Positions 1-9,315 of a stretch of DNA of 64,000 nt are shown here, piece by piece; the stretch's first letter is position 1; every line of letters begins with the position of its first letter. The stretch is taken from NCBI GenBank assembly GCA_036172665.1, contig CM069876.1, positions 5,084,001 through 5,148,000 of the forward strand. The letters are read 5' to 3'. The notes under the pieces were generated by a model. The model was given only the letters and a program-made list of their open reading frames with translations, did no database searches and was not told where the DNA came from. A program made the translations under genes and the position numbers. The stretch comes from Prosopocoilus inquinatus. Lineage: Eukaryota > Arthropoda > Insecta > Coleoptera > Lucanidae.

Positions 1-387
1 GAGTCAATTCAGTTACTAGATTATTACATGGGTTATTGCGAGACGACAGGAAATTTCCGAACGTATAAACCATTTTGTATTTTTAAATATTTAAAATTAA
101 TTGATGAAATACTTCGAACTAAATTTTAACGTTAACGTTTTATTTGTTGCTAGTTGTCGTTTTTTTTATTGTCATTGAATTGTTGTCTTGGACACATTCC
201 GCCTTTTTTAAACTGGGGTTAATTTTGAGTTGGAATTATAGTCGATATTGTGGTCTGTATCCTCCAGTTGGCTCCTCCTGGTTAATTATTGTTAAATACA
301 CTATTTTTTTGTGAATTTCCTCTTTTACTCCACGCCCTCTCCGACTATAGCTGCCGTTGATATCACGCTGTGTCCCTTGACATAACA
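1..387 (+). repeat. LTR-like repeat, 3' part, copy 1
   Basis: This segment matches 19961-20452 along its length (shared blocks CCGAACGTA, TTGTCTTGGACACATTCCGC, CTCCACGCCCTCTCCGACTA). It ends ATAACA, followed by a 5-nt spacer and TGGCACCCAACGT at 393-405, which resembles a tRNA-Lys-type primer-binding site with the expected TGG start. That layout suggests the end of a 5' LTR. The left part lies outside the window and no gag or pol was recognised downstream, so this is either a remnant or a different kind of repeat. Confidence 0.45.
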
Positions 388-1940
388 ATTTTTGGCACCC
401 AACGTAACACACTCGTTGTGTTTGGCATCCCGTTTGAGTGCATTTCTCTCAGGAAGGCTGAAATGAGGGTGACGGCTTAGAGCCGGGTTTCAAGCTTTAC
501 TTCGATTAAAGCCGTGTTCACACGAGTTTCTGCCCCCTTTGCTTACTAATACGTATCTAGTTTTTAAACAAACTTTTTGTGGTTAGGAGGTTATATCCAA
601 TTTCTTTGTACTATAAACCACAGTCTCCAATACATTTTAATTACCGTTAATTGTTAGAGGCTCCTTCAGAGCTGTAATTATTTTGGGATTAGTTCAGTTT
701 TGAACGGTTCATTTTTTTTTTTGAGGCGAAAATTTAAAGATTGTTAAAATATAGGAGTACATTTTTTTGCGTGTTGACACTGTTTTGGGTGTTGATTTAT
801 TTTCTCGGTGTAAGCCGACATTTGAGTACTCCCGTAGCCATGTGTGCAACGCGTGCAGTGCACTCGGACGCTATGTTCAAGGGGCGGCAATTGGCCTCTT
901 AGTCACTGGACACATTATGTGATTTTCTCGCCAAAAAAAATAATGGGAAATAGTTTCTTGTCTGGTGAAAATTCGAAAAAAATTATCCACAAGACCGAAC
1001 TATCTTGATGAAGGTAAAAAAGTATATTACGTAAGCTATTACTTACGGTTTCGTTAAAAAAAAAACAAATTACATTTTACTTTTTAAGTTTTCAGAAATT
1101 TAAGTTCCTTTTGTTTTTGTGATTTAGTTTCTTTTTTTTCTAATATTAATAGTAAACGTGCTTCGCTCAGTTGCACACCGGGGGGTCTGCACAGAGACCT
1201 CCTTAGTCAGATGAGAAGAAAGCGCTTCGCGCTGTTTGGGCTGCTCGTCTCTGGGGGCTCGCGGCAGCTGGGAACTTGAAAAAAGTGAAGGAAAATGTTT
1301 AGAAAGTGAAGGAGAATGTTTAGAAAATGACGGAAATGTTTAGAAAATGAAGGAGAATGTTTAGAATGTGAAGGAAAATGTTTAGAAAGTGCAGGAGAAT
1401 ATTTAGAAAGTGAAGGGAAATGTTTGGAAGGTGAAGGAAAATGTGTGGAGAGTGAAAGAAAATGTTTTAAAAAGTTAAAAAAATTTTCGTTTCAAATTTT
1501 TTTTAATTTTTGTTTTTTCCATTTTTTGTTTCTTTTATTTTTTTTAACAATCTTGATAATTGACTGTTTTTGTATGTCCCAACTCATCTGTCAGAGGGCA
1601 CCAAAGTATGGAGTGGCACGCGGGCGGGTTCTGGCCTCGCGGGGGCCCTGAATTAAGGCATGATCGTTTGTCCGTCCCGTATTCGGACGAATGTGCACAT
1701 ATTTCAGTTTTGTACGAACGTGACGACGAATTATAATTAAAATTCTGATCTACGACCGAAGTGACTTTCTTTTGTGTCATTGTCAGGGTTGCGGGGACTT
1801 TACGACGCTTAGGGAAAAGATTTTACACTCGATTACGAGTCCCAGGGTATTGGGCATTTCGCGGACGGATCAGAATACATTCGGCATTGCGCAGTCCTGT
1901 CTAGTACAGTTTGAGACAGGACGTCTGCTGCGGACGTGCT
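388..1940. other. Unassigned sequence right of LTR-like repeat
   Basis: No gene was recognised. It holds the primer-binding-like TGGCACCCAACGT at 393, GC-rich patches (about 1157-1270 and 1600-1660) that contrast with the AT-rich surroundings, and the minisatellite listed separately. The GC-rich patches could be internal remnants of the LTR-like element, but no protein match was seen. Confidence 0.5.
1285..1473. repeat. 20-bp minisatellite
   Basis: There are about nine imperfect head-to-tail copies of a roughly 20-bp unit of the form GTGAAGGAAAATGTTTAGAA. The G/A-rich strand gives a run of purines broken by TGTTT. A short apparent ORF here is an artefact of the repeat. Confidence 0.85.
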
Positions 1941-2010
1941 GCTAGTGAATTAATTCAGAACAACAATTTTCACAAACTTATTGTAATTTATTTCCTTTTC
2001 CATAGTCAAT

Positions 2011-2046
2011 CAGCCTGATGATGGCTTCGGCCGAAACCGGTTGCTG
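2011..2046 (+). ncRNA. Hammerhead-ribozyme-like motif, family II
   Basis: The order read directly is CAGC (stem I), CTGATGA (core), one unpaired T, GGC-TTCG-GCC (stem II), GAA, ACCGGT (palindromic stem III), T (position 17), GCTG (stem I partner). All conserved core bases of a type I hammerhead are present. Stems I and II are short and an extra nucleotide precedes stem II, so activity is uncertain. Self-palindromic stem III is typical of the dimer-acting hammerheads reported in Penelope-like element terminal repeats. The surrounding element (about 1950-2110) was not otherwise recognised. Confidence 0.5.
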
Positions 2047-2644
2047 TTAAACATCTAAACAATAATAAACAATTTGCGGTTTATAAGTTTTATACACTCT
2101 CGTTCATTTTTCAGAATACACTCTTCCGGCTGTATATCCTCTTTACAATTAGCTTGCGCAATCACTGCCGGAGGTTGGTTTATCCGGTAACAACTTTTGC
2201 GTTTTCCCACGCCGTTTCCACTGAGTCGGCAACGTTACTTCACCCTGATCAACAGCATGGTCCTCGAGGGTCCAAACGACTCGGTTCTGAGTATACGGTA
2301 AGTTACGGATTGGCGTAAGCCCTCCTTCGTTTTTTTACGGTCTTGGTCCAACAGCGCTGGGCGCTCCCTAGTCGTCACTTGTCCCAAATAGGTGGTGACA
2401 AGTAATACTATGTATAACTAACCCCAGCGATTTTTCCAAAATATTCCTTATTTTTGACCTTCCATAAAATTTTTATTTCAAAATGCATTTGCTTCAATGG
2501 TTTCTACATTAGTTTTCGTTAAAAAAATCGCGTTTATGTTTACTTTTGTTATTAAGCCACAGTCCATTTTTTTATTGATTTCACAAGTTTAATAAAACTG
2601 TAGGAGCTGTTAATAATAAAAGTCAAGGAAATTATAATACTTAC

Positions 2645-2836
2645 TTCCTTCTTGAAGACCCACAGAGTACCACTAATAATAACAATGGCCGAAATAAGAA
2701 CGTTAATAATAAGAGATCTTGTTATCATTGGCTCCTTTGTGTTTCTGGGTTTCTGCCTAATCACATCTTTCTCAACCGGTTCGACTCCTAAACTTTGAGC
2801 GGGAGGACCGTCCATTATGATGTTGATCCACAAAAT
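2645..2836 (-). CDS. SPoCk: SPCA-type Ca2+-ATPase, exon H (M6-M7)
   Basis: This is the last exon found of a secretory-pathway Ca2+/Mn2+-ATPase, which loads Ca2+ and Mn2+ into the Golgi. It encodes 64 residues (674-737, counting from the first whole codon of exon A). It starts with [20 protein letters not shown], the M6 helix and its cytosolic loop; N678 and D682 match the M6 ion-binding pair of this family. The hydrophobic M7 ([20 protein letters not shown]) follows. The acceptor is CAG at 2837-2839 and the donor GTAAG begins at 2644. The exon ends in phase 0. The M8-M10 exon(s), expected to contain a TFTCFVFFD-like stretch, were not found to the left, so the gene probably runs off the window. 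The symbol follows the Drosophila orthologue and is assigned by similarity from memory. Confidence 0.93.
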
Positions 2837-2892
2837 CTGAAGACACATTTCATTAGGAATTATCAACAAAATAATTATTGCGAGCGAGAATC

Positions 2893-3024
2893 AGGCCCAG
2901 TTTTACAATGACGGTTTAACTTTGAGCCGAAGCTTAAATCCTTCACAACAATTGTTGAAATAATCGTTGCTAAGGGTTTAAGCCTCAGCTCAAAGTTGAA
3001 CCGCATTTGTAAAACTGGACCTTA
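2893..3024. mobile_element. Palindromic MITE in intron G-H
   Basis: Two inverted arms of about 55-60 bp start AGGCCCAGTTTTACAA on the left and end TTGTAAAACTGGACCTT on the right, with a short unpaired centre. It fills most of the 194-bp intron between exons G and H. Without it the intron would be about 62 bp, like the gene's other small introns. Its right end lies 6 bp from the exon G donor. Confidence 0.8.
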
Positions 3025-3030
3025 GTGTAC

Positions 3031-3172
3031 CTGCATTGCGTTAAGTGGATTAGGTATGCCCATTAGTGTAGCTAAAGCAATCAGAGACAACGCAGCTATT
3101 GAAGTGGACAACTGAAACCGCACGAAATTCCTGATATTGTAGAATATACTTTTTCCTTCTTCTATTGCAGAT
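3031..3172 (-). CDS. SPoCk: SPCA-type Ca2+-ATPase, exon G (P domain end, M5)
   Basis: The exon is 142 nt: one base completing Ile626, then 47 codons (627-673) from [20 protein letters not shown] through the M5 helix [17 protein letters not shown] to PNPLNAMQ. The acceptor is TATAG at 3173-3177 and the donor GTACAC begins at 3030. It is too short and lacks a Met, so simple ORF finding misses it. Both neighbouring exons join it in frame. The Penelope-like insertion begins only 28 bp upstream of the first exon base, so its acceptor tract (a T-rich stretch overlapping one copy of the insertion's target duplication) sits directly beside foreign DNA. Confidence 0.93.
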
Positions 3173-3251
3173 CTATAAACAAAAAAATAAGAAGTTTATA
3201 AGTACAAAGTTTTCTTTTAATCTCGAACCGGACAGAAATATGAAGGGAAAA

Positions 3252-3293
3252 CACTCAACGTTTCGCTATAGATTTATAGCTTCGTCAGGAGTG
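3252..3293 (-). ncRNA. Hammerhead-like motif of PLE, minus copy
   Basis: On the minus strand: CACTC (stem I), CTGACGA (core), unpaired A, GCTATA-AATC-TATAGC (stem II, 6 bp), GAA, ACGT (palindromic stem III), T, GAGTG (stem I partner, 5 bp perfect). It is identical in sequence to the motif at 8247-8288 in the other half of the composite. Penelope-like elements are known to carry hammerheads of this layout in their terminal repeats. The extra A before stem II and the T at the cleavage position make strong activity doubtful. Confidence 0.6.
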
Positions 3294-4064
3294 AAAAAAA
3301 AAGTAAATAAACAAGTTGTCAAGAGAAACGAAAAGGTAACATGATTTTAAACTAAAATACGGGTTGTCCGGAATAAAGAGAAAAGTAACTAGAACTAAAT
3401 TAAAACTATTTTATTTTTTTTTTAAATTAATTGACAGATCTACATCCTGTTTAAAGAGTCTAGAAAACTAAAAAATATGTCATTTAAATTTTCAAAGTCC
3501 GTACGTTTATTAATAGAATTTGGAGACATTTTAATTTTACACATTTCTATGAAACGTCTTTTAAAAATATTAAATTCACTGTACAAAATGTCAGTATTAT
3601 CAAAATCAAAATTATGATTATTTACTAATGAATGCTCTACAAGCATTGAATGATTTTGATTATTCTTTTGAATATGATATTTATGTTGGTCTAAACGTTT
3701 TTTTTTTTTAATTTTGGCTCGTTTCACCTACATAAACAGAATTACAATTTGAACATTTGATTTCATAAACCACGTTAGGTTGTTTTAATTTCGTTTTTTT
3801 TTTGTTTTTAAATTCGAAAAAATTAAATTTAAATAATTCACAGATTTGCTGGCTAAAATTAAATTATGTTTTTTGAAAATGTGTTTCGGTGTAATGGTTC
3901 AATGTAAGGCAAAGATATGTATTTATGGTTCGAAGTTTGTCTAATGTTATTAGAGACATTTGAATTTTGGAAGTATTTAATACGATTTTTAATTACTGAT
4001 TCAATAAGATCTATTGGATAAGAATTTTGAATAAGAGTTTTCTTTATTAAATGTAAGTTATCAT

Positions 4065-6294
4065 TAGAGAGCGGATTTATATGCGAGTAATTTTGATGAA
4101 ATATGCGCATATATATGCACTAAAAAATGATGAAATATGCACATATATATGCACTAAAAATGGCGAAATATGTGCAAGATAGGCCGAACACTTCAAATAA
4201 TGCAATAACTGGTCTACTGTGTTTTATGGGCATTCTTATTCAAATAAAAATTGCATTTTACATTTATTTGTAAACGCTTATATGAAGGAAGTATGTATAT
4301 TATGTATGTACATTATTAAGTAAATATTATAACGACTAAAAAAATCTTCGATTATAATTTACAACAATGTGTTTTTCCAAGTTCTCTACCAGGAAATTTT
4401 GCCTTTTATCTGACAAAATATTTTTATAAATTGAAAAACTCCTTTCAACATCCACGGAGGTAATTGGGGCATATTTAAAGTGACTCATAGCTGAAAATTC
4501 TACACTTAAGTCAATTTCAAAGTTTCCATTCAAAATTTCGTAAATTTCCTCAAGGGTTTTGAAGCCGCTATTTTTATCTAAAACGGATAAATATTTTTTA
4601 TTTACTGAACTGCCGATTTTACCTGGAACTTTTGAAATATTCTCTTTAAATTCTTTAACAATTTTAACGGATTCTATTAAAGACATTTTCGGTTTTTCTA
4701 AATTGTTTATAGTTTGTATTACAAAACTGTAATGCATTTTGATGAAGTTCAGTTGATTTGCCAATGAAGTTTTTGTTACAATATTTTGTGCCTTTGCAAT
4801 AGCAGCACTATCTTGGGCATTAAACTCTACAACCAATTCCTTAATTGCTACAAAATGTTCAGCATAAAACATTGCCGCTTCCAACCAAGTTCCCCACCTA
4901 GTCAACACTGGTTCGGGAGGTAAAGGTACATTCGGCAATTTTTCCCTGTACAACTGAACTCGTAGGGGACTTTTGACAAATATTTTTTTAATGGTACTAA
5001 TTAGTAGATTTACATCAGAAAATTCACATCTAATATGTTCATCCATGAGCTAAACAACTCACGTGAACTAAATTTTTATAAATTGTTTTAAATTGCTGCC
5101 CGGCTTTAACCATGTAAGGGGCAGCATCTCATACCATAAGTAAAATTTTTTCAGTAGGAACTACATTAGGTGAGAAAAATTTCATAAAACATTCATTAAC
5201 AGATCTTAAAATACTTAAATGATTAGTTTTGTCTAACTGTGTATAGGCTATTAAATAAGATTCACTAGGTTTATCTTCCCGCAAAGACCCTATTAACAAA
5301 TTTACAATGTAACGCCCACAAGAATCAGTAGTTTCATCCACAATAAAATAAATATATTGATTTTCTACGATTTTCTTGACTTCTTTTAGAGTATCGTTGT
5401 AGATGCGAGGCACGTAATTTTTTCTTAACGTACTTTCATCGGGAACATTTTTCTTGGTATATTTTTCCAAAAAACTTTTAAAAATAGAATTTTGCAGTTT
5501 TTTCAAAGGTACGTTTGCACAAATCATCGCCTCGAATAAATCAGCATTAAATTCTTGTTGTTCATTAGATGAAGTCATCAACGACGGTCCACTGTCTAAG
5601 GGTAATTGAAATGTTTTCGATTCATTCATCTTCTTGCATTTTGACTTGTGTAGTTCTGTCCCGACATGTTGTGTGACCGAAAATTTTCGTTGGGTTGGTA
5701 TCTACAACAAGAACTTGAATTTTTTTAAACTGTCTGAACTTTCGATATTCAAGAACCAAGCAAATATTTACCTAAGGATGAAGAAAACAAACTTAAAACT
5801 TACCATTTTACTACAGGCTTTACAGAATACGCTTCCATTGGTGTAAGCAAGCTCGGGATAGCTTCTGATCCAGGAATTAACCAGGCTCGAATTGTCTTTC
5901 GGCATATTGCACTTCTCACAAACAAAAATACTTTTACGGAAGAACTAAACGTTCGCAGCAATAACCGACTAATAATCCGTGAAGAAGTGATGAAACAATA
6001 TTGCAAACATGAACGCCCCACCGCATCGTTAAGAAAGTACTTGGAAATCCCTAATTCACTACTTGGAAAATTCTGCCTGCTTAAGCCCAAGAAGGGTGCA
6101 AACTAGACCCTAATTAATGCAACAACATGTTCTGACGAATTAAGAATTCAGGAAAAAATTTACTCACTTCGACACAAATTCTTTCAAATATGCATATATA
6201 TGCACGTTTTTAAGAAATATGCGAAAATTGAACAAAATGCTCAAATATGCAAAATATGCATGCAATATGCATTTAGCATAGAATCCGCTCTTTA
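4065..6294 (-). mobile_element. hAT DNA transposon inserted in PLE
   Basis: The element is 2230 bp with 8-bp target duplications GTTATCAT (4057-4064 and 6295-6302), which is diagnostic for hAT. The terminal inverted repeats are imperfect, about 16 bp: left TAGAGAGCGGATTTAT, right (reverse complement) TAAAGAGCGGATTCTAT. Subterminal regions carry repeated ATATGCA/TGCATAT motifs (4100-4170 and 6185-6270), probable transposase-binding sites. It encodes a decayed transposase on the minus strand and interrupts the minus PLE copy, so it inserted later than the PLE. Confidence 0.92.
4336..5905 (-). pseudogene. hAT transposase, decayed
   Basis: Exon 1 at 5804-5905 starts MPKDNSSLVNSWIRSYPELA and enters a zinc finger (FCKACSKM). 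A GT-AG intron (5702-5803) leads to exon 2 from 5701, which completes the finger (FSVTQHVGTELHKSKC), a layout like that of CGG-binding-protein-type hAT proteins. Exon 2 continues through a DDE-type core (FIVDETTDSCGRYIVNLLIG, the block after LLMV with DAAPYMVKAG, VSCLAHG) to the C-terminal dimerisation motif (PITSVDVERSFSIYKNILSD) ending at 4336. A TGA at 5129-5131 replaces a sense codon, and a frame break near 5045 separates the two large open pieces. Without those two lesions the reading would be continuous. Confidence 0.85.
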
Positions 6295-7773
6295 GTTATC
6301 ATAAATGAAAACTTTATCAGAAAGTAAAATAGCTCGATGTGTTAATGAAATAATAGTTGCAATTTCATAATTTTTGGGTGTGTACGAGTGAAAATTTATG
6401 TATCTATCTGACCAGGTAGTTTTATGAAACCAATTAGTAATTAATTTACCATTCTGTCTTATAATATTTACATCAAGAAAACTCAATGAATTATTATTTT
6501 CTTTTTCTACCGAAAATTGTAATCCAATAGTGGAAACTTTCAATATTATTAATAAAATAGAGAAATCCGTTGAAATTAGTAATATTGTCGCTAAATCTCT
6601 TAAAGTACATCTCATATTTTCTAAATTATACTGTATTCCAAAAATTCATAAACCTAATACCCCTCCCTCTTCGTCCTATAGTTTCCACTATTGGTTCTTC
6701 TCCATATTTCTTATCTAAATTTATTTCAAAAATCATTACTCAGGTTACTAGTAAATCAGAATATTTTATAAAAAATTCTTTTGAACTCGTAGAAAAATTG
6801 AAACAAATAACTGTACCAAATAATTGCATTATAATTTCTTTAGATGTTATTTCTTTATTTACTAACATTCTTAAAGATTTAGCTTTAAAAAGTATTAATG
6901 ATAGGTGGTTAGAGATTAAAGATTTTACTAATATTTCGAAAGGTAACTTTTTAGAAATAGTTGATTTATGTTTTGAAACATCTTATTTTGCTTTCAATGA
7001 AAAATTTTATAAACAGATTTTTGGTACAGCAATGGGTTCTCCTTTATCTCCGGCTTTAGCTGAAATTGTTATGCAAGAACTAGAAAAATCAGTTATTAAC
7101 TCTTTATCATTCGATTTAACGTTATATTTTCGTTATGTAGATGACATTTTACTGATTTTGCCTTCTGATAAGGTAGATTTTGTTTTAAATAAATTTAATT
7201 CTTTTCATAATAGATTACAATTTACAGTAGAAAAAGAAAATAATAATTCATTGAGTTTTCTTGATGTAAATATTATCAGACAGAATGATAAATTAATTAC
7301 TAATTGGTTTCATAAACCTACCTGGTCAGGCAGATACATAAATGACTCGTACACACCCAAAAATTATAAAATTGCAACTATTATTTCATTAACAGATCGA
7401 GCTATTTTACTTTCTGATAAAGTTTTCATTTATGATAACTTAAATTTAATAAAGAAAACTCTTATTCAAAATTCTTATTCAATAAATCTTATTGAATCAG
7501 TAATTAAAAATCGTATTAAATACTTACAAAATTCAAATGTCTCTAATAACATTAGATAAACTTCGAACCATAAATACATATCATTGTCTTATATTGAACC
7601 ATTACACAATATATTTAAACACATTTTCAAAAAACATAATTTAATTTTATCCAGTAAATCTGTGAATAATTTCAATTTAATTTTTTCGAATTTAAAAACC
7701 AAAATACCGAAATTAAAACAACCTAACGTGGTTTATGAAATCAAATGTTCAAATTGTAATTCTGTTTATATAG

Positions 7774-7970
7774 AAAAATTTTGTGCAAATCGTTTTTGAT
7801 TGCAGTGGAAACCCCGAGCAGCCTCTGGACAGCTGTTTCAGCCCTGCTTGGAGCTTCTTCAGCAGAGACGTAGCTCGACATTCCCACTGCAGACCAAAAA
7901 CGACTTGCCCAATTTATTCGCAATTGCGATGTAAGAAAAAAGCGATAGTAAGATGTCGCTATTTTATCTG
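7774..7970. mobile_element. Hammerhead repeat (family I) locus 1, in PLE
   Basis: The locus has a minus-oriented part (7774 to about 7930) joined to a plus-oriented 3' end (AGCGATAGTAAGATGTCGCT...TTTTATCTG). The flanking duplication is TTCTGTTTATATAG (7760-7773 and 7971-7984). The minus PLE copy has the uninterrupted site (TTCTGTTTATGTAG at about 3728-3741), so this is a clean insertion into the PLE endonuclease region. It contains the hammerhead at 7821-7869. Confidence 0.88.
7821..7869 (-). ncRNA. Hammerhead ribozyme, family I, locus 1
   Basis: The 49-nt fold on the minus strand is GTCTCTG/CAGAGGC stem I (7 bp with one G-U), CTGAAGA core, AGCTC-CAAGCA-GGGCT stem II (with one wobble), GAA, palindromic ACAGCTGT stem III, and cleavage after C of GTC. 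All core bases match the hammerhead consensus. Stem II pairs right up to the core, so this family fits better than the PLE motif. Confidence 0.8.
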
Positions 7971-8246
7971 TTCTGTTTATATAGGTGAAACGAGCCAAAA
8001 TTAAAAAAAAACCGTTTAGACCAACATAAATATCATATTAAAAAAAATAATCAAAATCATTCAATGCTGGATATAGATCTGTCAATTAATTTAATAATAA
8101 TAATAAAAAAAAAAATAGTTTTAATTTAGTTCTAGTTACTTTTCTCTTTATTCCGGACAACTCGTAGTTTAGTTTAAAATCATGTTACCTTTTCGTTTCT
8201 CTCGACGACTTGTTTCTCTTGATAACTTGTTTATTTACTTTGTTTT

Positions 8247-8288
8247 CACTCCTGACGAAGCTATAAATCTATAGCGAAACGTTGAGTG
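8247..8288 (+). ncRNA. Hammerhead-like motif of PLE, plus copy
   Basis: Same layout as the minus-strand motif at 3252-3293: CACTC, CTGACGA, A, a 6-bp stem II with AATC loop, GAA, ACGT, T, GAGTG. It lies about 85 bp before the right end of the composite PLE, in the position expected for a PLE terminal-repeat ribozyme. Confidence 0.6.
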
Positions 8289-8412
8289 TTTTCCCTTCAT
8301 ATTTCTGTCCGGTTCGAGATTAAAAAAACTTTGTACTTACAATTTTCATCGGACAAGAACAAACTTCAATTAAGAAGTTTATAGTAGAAATTAATGTTCA
8401 AAATTAACTCAC

Positions 8413-8728
8413 ATAATAGTATGGAAATCATCGTCGACTAAAATCATATCGGCAGCTTCCTTGCAGACATCTGTTCCGTTCTTGCCCATTGCAATGCCAA
8501 TGTCGGCTTTTTTCAAAGCGACGCCATCATTGACTCCGTCTCCAGTCATACCTACTATGTACCCCGTCCTTTGCAATGATTTTACTATAGCCAATTTATT
8601 TTTGGGAGATACCCTGTAGAAAACCGTTGCAAGTGGTACCGCCGCATCTAATTCAGTTTCAGAAAAGTTATCTAACTGTTCACCAGATAGAACTTGAGAG
8701 TGAAATGTGTCTATACCAACAGATTGGG
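8413..8728 (-). CDS. SPoCk: SPCA-type Ca2+-ATPase, exon F (P domain hinge)
   Basis: The exon is 316 nt: two bases completing Ala521, 104 codons (522-625), and two bases of Ile626. It encodes the C-terminal half of the phosphorylation domain: [16 protein letters not shown], the Mg-binding hinge TGDGVND (582-588), and [20 protein letters not shown]. The residue after GVND is Gly, where most P-type pumps have Ala; from memory insect SPCAs share this, so it need not be a lesion. The acceptor is TTTTTAG at 8729 and the donor GTGAGTT begins at 8412. The preceding intron is only 64 bp. The following intron now contains the 5.2-kb Penelope composite. Confidence 0.95.
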
Positions 8729-8792
8729 CTAAAAATAACAAAATAACATTCTTCGTGTTTACACCCAAAAAAAAAAAAAAACAAAACATTAC

Positions 8793-9315
8793 CAATAGCA
8801 ACTGCAGTATCCATGGCATCCCCCGTAACCATTTTAACCTGCACACCCGACTGCAATAGTGTTGTAATGGACTCACGAACATACTGTCTTGGTGGGTCGC
8901 ATATACCAACCAATCCCATATAAACAAGCTCTTGAAGTGACGACCCCTTCGCCATGGCCACAACTCTCAATCCTTGCCTGCCGATTTCATACGCTTCTAT
9001 CATATAGTCTTGTTCTTTTTTGCTCGTCAATGGCTGAATTGTGCTATTTAAATAGTACTTTGTACATTTCGGCAGGATTTTCTCCATGGCACCCTTCACG
9101 AAAAATATCTCTTGCTTTTCATTGTCGTATTTAGGAACACATTTGACGGCCATCATTTTTTGTTCAGAGGAAAACGGATACTCTTGCAAACGAATGTATC
9201 TATCCCCGACTTTGTACATTCCGTGTTTCATAGCAGCAGCTAATAGTGCCCCTTCTGTCGGTTGCCCAAGTAGAACTTCATTGTTTATGATTGCATTATT
9301 GCATACCGCTCCCAC
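8793..9315 (-). CDS. SPoCk: SPCA-type Ca2+-ATPase, exon E (nucleotide-binding domain)
   Basis: This is the largest exon: 523 nt, 174 codons (347-520) plus one base of Ala521. It encodes the whole nucleotide-binding domain and the return to the P domain. Visible motifs are [35 protein letters not shown], the ATP-site KGA (K420 to A422), [20 protein letters not shown], and the conserved TGD (510-512). The acceptor is ACAG at 9316-9319 and the donor GTAATG begins at 8792. The donor is followed within 10-30 bp by an A-rich tract on the plus strand, giving a T-rich 64-bp intron. There are no stops or frameshifts, so the exon looks functional. Confidence 0.95.

Larger units (their letters stand above)
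3440..6525 (-). pseudogene. PLE reverse transcriptase/endonuclease, minus copy
   Basis: Read on the minus strand and skipping the hAT at 4065-6294, it covers the RT C-terminal part (FSVEKENNNSLSFLDVNIIR, NWFHKTTWSDRYIN), a linker, and the GIY-YIG endonuclease (VYEIKCSNCNSVYVGETSQ at about 3715-3775, then RLDQHKYHI, VNNHNFDFDNTDILYSEFN). The C-terminus ends at 3440. The RT fingers and palm with YVDD are absent because the copy starts inside the RT domain. A stop and frame breaks at the GETSQN/KK junction and the hAT insertion make it non-functional. It retains the endonuclease C-terminal half that the plus copy has lost. Confidence 0.85.
6530..8066 (+). pseudogene. PLE reverse transcriptase/endonuclease, plus copy
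   Basis: RT motifs appear in order: YCIPKIHKPNTP (about 6630), LRPIVSTIGSSPYFLSK (another frame, so a frameshift near 6660), IISLDVISLFTNI, GTAMGSPLSPALAEIVMQEL, the catalytic YVDD at about 7134-7145, and SLSFLDVNIIRQ. A TAA at 7557 breaks the RT-endonuclease linker. The endonuclease begins VVYEIKCSNCNSVYI and is split by the ribozyme element at 7774-7970, resuming GETSQN. The endonuclease C-terminal half present in the minus copy is deleted at about 8066. The 5' end is truncated. Penelope RTs act by target-primed reverse transcription; this copy cannot make the protein. Confidence 0.88.
3201..8370. mobile_element. Inverted double Penelope-like element
   Basis: The block is flanked by a 13-bp duplication TAAGAAGTTTATA (3188-3200 and 8371-8383). 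It contains a minus-strand PLE copy (3201-4064 plus 6295-6525, split by a hAT insertion) joined head to head near 6525-6530 to a plus-strand PLE copy (6530-8370). Both halves carry reverse transcriptase sequence, the GIY-YIG-type endonuclease region and the same 3' region with a hammerhead-like motif. Inverted partial duplications are usual for PLE insertions. The insertion sits in the ATPase intron F-G. Confidence 0.88.

Noticed and set aside
5800..6090. 96-codon minus-strand ORF in the hAT element
   Set aside because: It is in a different frame from the transposase exon 1 (5804-5905) and has no hAT motif.
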